Below, piece after piece: positions 7,684 to 9,589 of a stretch of DNA of 9,589 nucleotides. A program made the translations under genes and the position numbers. The stretch's first letter is position 1; each line of letters opens with the position of its first letter. The notes under the pieces are model-generated. The model was not told the origin of the DNA and searched no databases. It saw only the letters and a list, made by a program, of their open reading frames with translations. The stretch comes from Candidatus Stahliibacteriota bacterium (GTDB taxonomy: Bacteria; Hydrothermota; Tepidihabitantia; SM23-42): assembly GCA_004376785.1 (NCBI GenBank), contig SOIY01000310.1, forward strand, positions 1 to 9,589, written 5' to 3'.

Positions 7684-8232
7684 TCACTCCGTGTCTTCAA
7701 TTGCCGTATCAATATTAAGGGCAAAAAGTTTTGCAATATCAAGGCCCGCTTGAGTTCCATCATTTATTTCAATATATGTATAGAATCTATCATTCCAAAA
7801 TTCCAGAATATAGTAACCAAACCCGGTTGTCACAAGTTCATACCTTGCTTCCATGCCAGCATGGTCTTGTTCTATCCAGGGTGTTTCAGTGCCTTGAGCC
7901 ACTTCATCATATACATTTTTCGCATTTGTTGTATCACCCTGGTCAAATATTTGTAATTTTAGTTCAACTATTGGATTGCCTGAAACTTCACCAACATAGT
8001 TCTGAAATGCAGATTTTACAAAACCATTATCAATATAAACCTGTCCTGCTCCATTAATAAGAGCGTATAATTGTGTTTCACCTTCTGCAACAGTCATTGC
8101 TGAGCTTCTGGTCCAGCCACTGATTTCATTATCAGTGGGAACTAAATCAACCACGTCCTTTGTTTCTGTTTGATCTTCCTGAGCACAGAAACAGAATAAC
8201 AATGCCAATCCAAAAATCAATAATTTCTTCAT
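7684..8232 (-). CDS. DUF6599-like probable lipoprotein
   Basis: 182 residues, ATG start with a near-perfect AGGAGGT site. Residues 1-16 are a short lysine-headed hydrophobic signal ending in two cysteines (C14, C16), followed by an acidic, polar linker typical of a tethered lipoprotein. The lipobox is poor: LLFC before C14 or FCFC before C16, both with Phe at -1. The body resembles DUF6599: ISGW at 37-40, LYALINGAGQVYIDNGF at about 55-71, then a strand LKLQIFDQGD with a following A-x-x-VYDE helix start, and later YYILEFWNDRFYTYIEI. In this family such proteins are small extracytoplasmic alpha/beta domains of unknown function. It lies 8 bases after the first DUF362 gene and 8 bases before the second (start chosen at 7675), so it very likely works with them in the periplasm. 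Family call is from motif memory; the lipoprotein call is less certain than the export call. Confidence 0.8.
   Translation of the reverse strand: MKKLLIFGLALLFCFCAQEDQTETKDVVDLVPTDNEISGWTRSSAMTVAEGETQLYALINGAGQVYIDNGFVKSAFQNYVGEVSGNPIVELKLQIFDQGDTTNAKNVYDEVAQGTETPWIEQDHAGMEARYELVTTGFGYYILEFWNDRFYTYIEINDGTQAGLDIAKLFALNIDTAIEDTE
7687..7690 (-). promoter_or_regulatory. Ribosome binding site deciding the ATG start at 7675
   Basis: Minus-strand GGAG lies in the last codons of the DUF6599-like gene, 11 bases before the ATG. The spacing is long but usable. It abuts the alternative GTG at 7687 and so cannot serve it. Confidence 0.45.
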
Positions 8233-8235
8233 TAT

Positions 8236-8242
8236 ACCTCCT
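8236..8242 (-). promoter_or_regulatory. Strong ribosome binding site of the DUF6599-like gene
   Basis: Minus-strand AGGAGGT, ending three bases before the ATG. It overlaps the TAG stop (8241-8243) of the upstream DUF362 gene, which suggests translational coupling between the two. Confidence 0.75.
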
Positions 8243-9554
8243 AATGCAAAATCGTTACTTTTTTTACCTGGGTTTGACCCTGGTTATAAAGTCTTATAAA
8301 ATAATGACCTGCAGAAAATTTCTTATTGAGATTATAATTTATTCGGTGTGTGCCTTTGTTTAGCTGCCCAGAATAGACTTTTCCTATAATTCTTCCTGTG
8401 GTGTTTATTAAATCAAGATGAACAGCAGAATTGCGCTTAAGTGAAAGCGTGATTAATGTTCTTGTGCGCATTGGATTCGGTGAAACTTTGAAAACGCCAT
8501 TTATTGGTATAATTGTTTTTGACTCTTCAATGTTTGATGGATTATTTATCTCGATAAGATTGATGTCAGTTGTGCCGAGATTGTATGGTGATTGTTCTGC
8601 AGTTTCAATGTGGTCAATAGGCCATTGTATAGGATTATATCCAGTAGCTGCGCGTTCTTCATTAATGAGATTCCATCCCTGATAATCACAGGCAACAGTG
8701 TCCAGGCTCATAATTAATTTCTGCGGATTCCAATCAGGATAACCGCCAGGGCCTGAAACGACTGAACCCCATAAAGAGTCAATAATAAAGATCTTCTGTA
8801 TATTATTTGAGGTTATGACATCGCGTATCTGCTGGTTGAGCGCTGGAATTGCCGGGTTGCAGTGACCGCTATGTGAAGGAACAGGATATACAGAACCATA
8901 ATGGTTTTTCATGGCCAGGGTTACCTGTGCAGTACCGTGATTCTTTAAAACAGCTGCATTTATAAGATAATCACTCATTAAACTCATAATGCGGCTCGGG
9001 TATGTAGGTCCACCTGGTACGGTCAGGGGACAGGTGTAATCATAGCCAACACCTGAATGTGATGTGCCAAAACAGCGTACTGTATCCGGGTCACTTCCAT
9101 CGTAGATTGTGTAACCTGAACTGGATAGTTCCCAATCGCTTCGGTCCCAGATAATGATATTATTTCTTATGAAATTCTGAGCACCAAATTCCATCTGTGT
9201 AAGACCATTGATAATGCAATTGACAAACTCTGGATTAGTAGGTACTGAACTATTAATACAATTTACCTTTATGCTAATTATCTTGTTTTCGTTAATACCA
9301 GGAAGAATAGATTTCCATGCCTCACCAACATCTGTTATTCCAGTCAATGTTTTTATTGACTCATCCATCATTATCTGGACGACCGATTCATTGATACTGG
9401 TTCCAGTAGTAGCATTTTCATCAAAGCACTGAATAACATCACTGGCGCGAGAGTTATTTATCTTAGTGGTAAAGGGAATTTTAGGTTTGGCAATAATGCC
9501 AACTGCCCCTGCACCCAGATACTTTAAAAACCTACGTCTTGATATATCCTTCAT
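8241..9554 (-). CDS. DUF362 protein with Tat signal and T9SS type A sorting domain
   Basis: 437 residues, ATG start behind a clear GGAGGT ribosome site, TAG stop. Residues 1-25 form a Tat signal: SRRRFLKYLG (R6, R7 the twin arginines) followed by a short hydrophobic stretch. Residues about 40-335 carry DUF362 (COG2006) blocks: K204-x-H206, then VTLAMKN ending at K216-N217 with G220, IID ending at D259, GPGG at 268-271, and D285-x-VA-x-D290. Residues about 353-437 match a type IX secretion sorting domain: VSPNPM, a run of beta strands, a TTGR turn, then GHYFIRL and a KKVTIL end. Inferred path: folded in the cytoplasm, moved by Tat to the periplasm, then through the outer membrane to the cell surface or medium. 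Catalytic function is unknown; conserved K, H and D residues could bind metal or substrate. It is first of the genes seen here and overlaps the ribosome site of the next gene by its stop codon. A shorter paralogue lies two genes downstream. Confidence 0.9.
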   Translation of the reverse strand: MKDISRRRFLKYLGAGAVGIIAKPKIPFTTKINNSRASDVIQCFDENATTGTSINESVVQIMMDESIKTLTGITDVGEAWKSILPGINENKIISIKVNCINSSVPTNPEFVNCIINGLTQMEFGAQNFIRNNIIIWDRSDWELSSSGYTIYDGSDPDTVRCFGTSHSGVGYDYTCPLTVPGGPTYPSRIMSLMSDYLINAAVLKNHGTAQVTLAMKNHYGSVYPVPSHSGHCNPAIPALNQQIRDVITSNNIQKIFIIDSLWGSVVSGPGGYPDWNPQKLIMSLDTVACDYQGWNLINEERAATGYNPIQWPIDHIETAEQSPYNLGTTDINLIEINNPSNIEESKTIIPINGVFKVSPNPMRTRTLITLSLKRNSAVHLDLINTTGRIIGKVYSGQLNKGTHRINYNLNKKFSAGHYFIRLYNQGQTQVKKVTILH

Positions 9555-9557
9555 AAT

Positions 9558-9563
9558 ACCTCC
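9558..9563 (-). promoter_or_regulatory. Ribosome binding site of the T9SS-tagged DUF362 gene
   Basis: Minus-strand GGAGGT ends three bases before the ATG at 9554. It fixes this ATG as the start, and the Tat motif begins five codons later. Only 26 bases lie between it and the window edge, so the promoter is either very close or outside. Confidence 0.75.
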
Positions 9564-9571
9564 GATTTCCA

Positions 9572-9589
9572 GTAAATGGGGTCAAATCT
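9572..9589. repeat. Possible edge of a REP-like or Y1-transposase-associated repeat
   Basis: The last 18 bases, GTAAATGGGGTCAAATCT, resemble the A/T-G4-TCA-type sequences that recur around REP-associated Y1 (IS200-like) transposase elements in several Gram-negative lineages. This rests on recalled resemblance only. No second copy occurs in the window and the element, if real, lies beyond the right edge. Confidence 0.25.

Noticed and set aside
7395..7718. Plus-strand open frame of 107 codons
   Set aside because: It lies wholly antisense to the second DUF362 gene and the end of the DUF6599-like gene, shows no family motif and has low-complexity composition. The same holds for the other plus-strand frames.

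Overview
The window is AT-rich bacterial DNA with six protein genes, all on the minus strand and packed almost end to end. Transcription runs from the right edge (about 9554) to the left edge (about 42). I see no rRNA, tRNA, CRISPR array, prophage or intact transposon, and no gene-free stretch longer than 69 bases. The C-terminal type IX secretion (T9SS type A) sorting domain on the first gene, the outer-membrane barrel protein and the Tat signals point to a Gram-negative, double-membrane member of the FCB superphylum. The style (lysine-rich, AT-rich, DUF362 and DUF6599 genes, SprA-like motifs) would suit a candidate phylum such as WOR-3/Stahlbacteria or a relative. That placement is inference, since the window holds no marker gene.

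In order of transcription: (1) 9554-8241, a DUF362 protein with an N-terminal Tat signal and a C-terminal T9SS sorting domain; (2) 8232-7684, a small probable lipoprotein of the DUF6599 type; (3) 7675-6752, a second, shorter DUF362 protein with a Tat signal; (4) 6716-5202, a membrane polyferredoxin that looks like NapH fused to NapG, with six 4Fe-4S motifs; (5) 5201-1362, a 1279-residue protein joining an N-terminal beta-propeller to a long outer-membrane barrel-like region with two SprA-like motifs; (6) 1292-42, a 12-helix MFS exporter of the MFS_3/EntS type. Genes 1-5 are separated by 0 to 35 bases and are very probably one operon. The MFS gene sits behind a 69-base gap, is flanked by an 11-base direct repeat, and may be a separate unit.

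Taken together, genes 1-5 look like an extracytoplasmic redox or maturation module spanning the whole envelope. A membrane Fe-S protein could pass electrons outward. Two Tat-exported, hence probably pre-folded, DUF362 proteins follow, one for the periplasm and one for the cell surface. A lipoprotein and a large outer-membrane propeller-barrel complete the set. The biochemical role of DUF362 is unknown to me, so substrate and product cannot be named. The most interesting points are the Tat plus T9SS double targeting, the NapH-NapG fusion next to two DUF362 genes, and the propeller-barrel protein whose parts recall the T9SS components PorZ and SprA.
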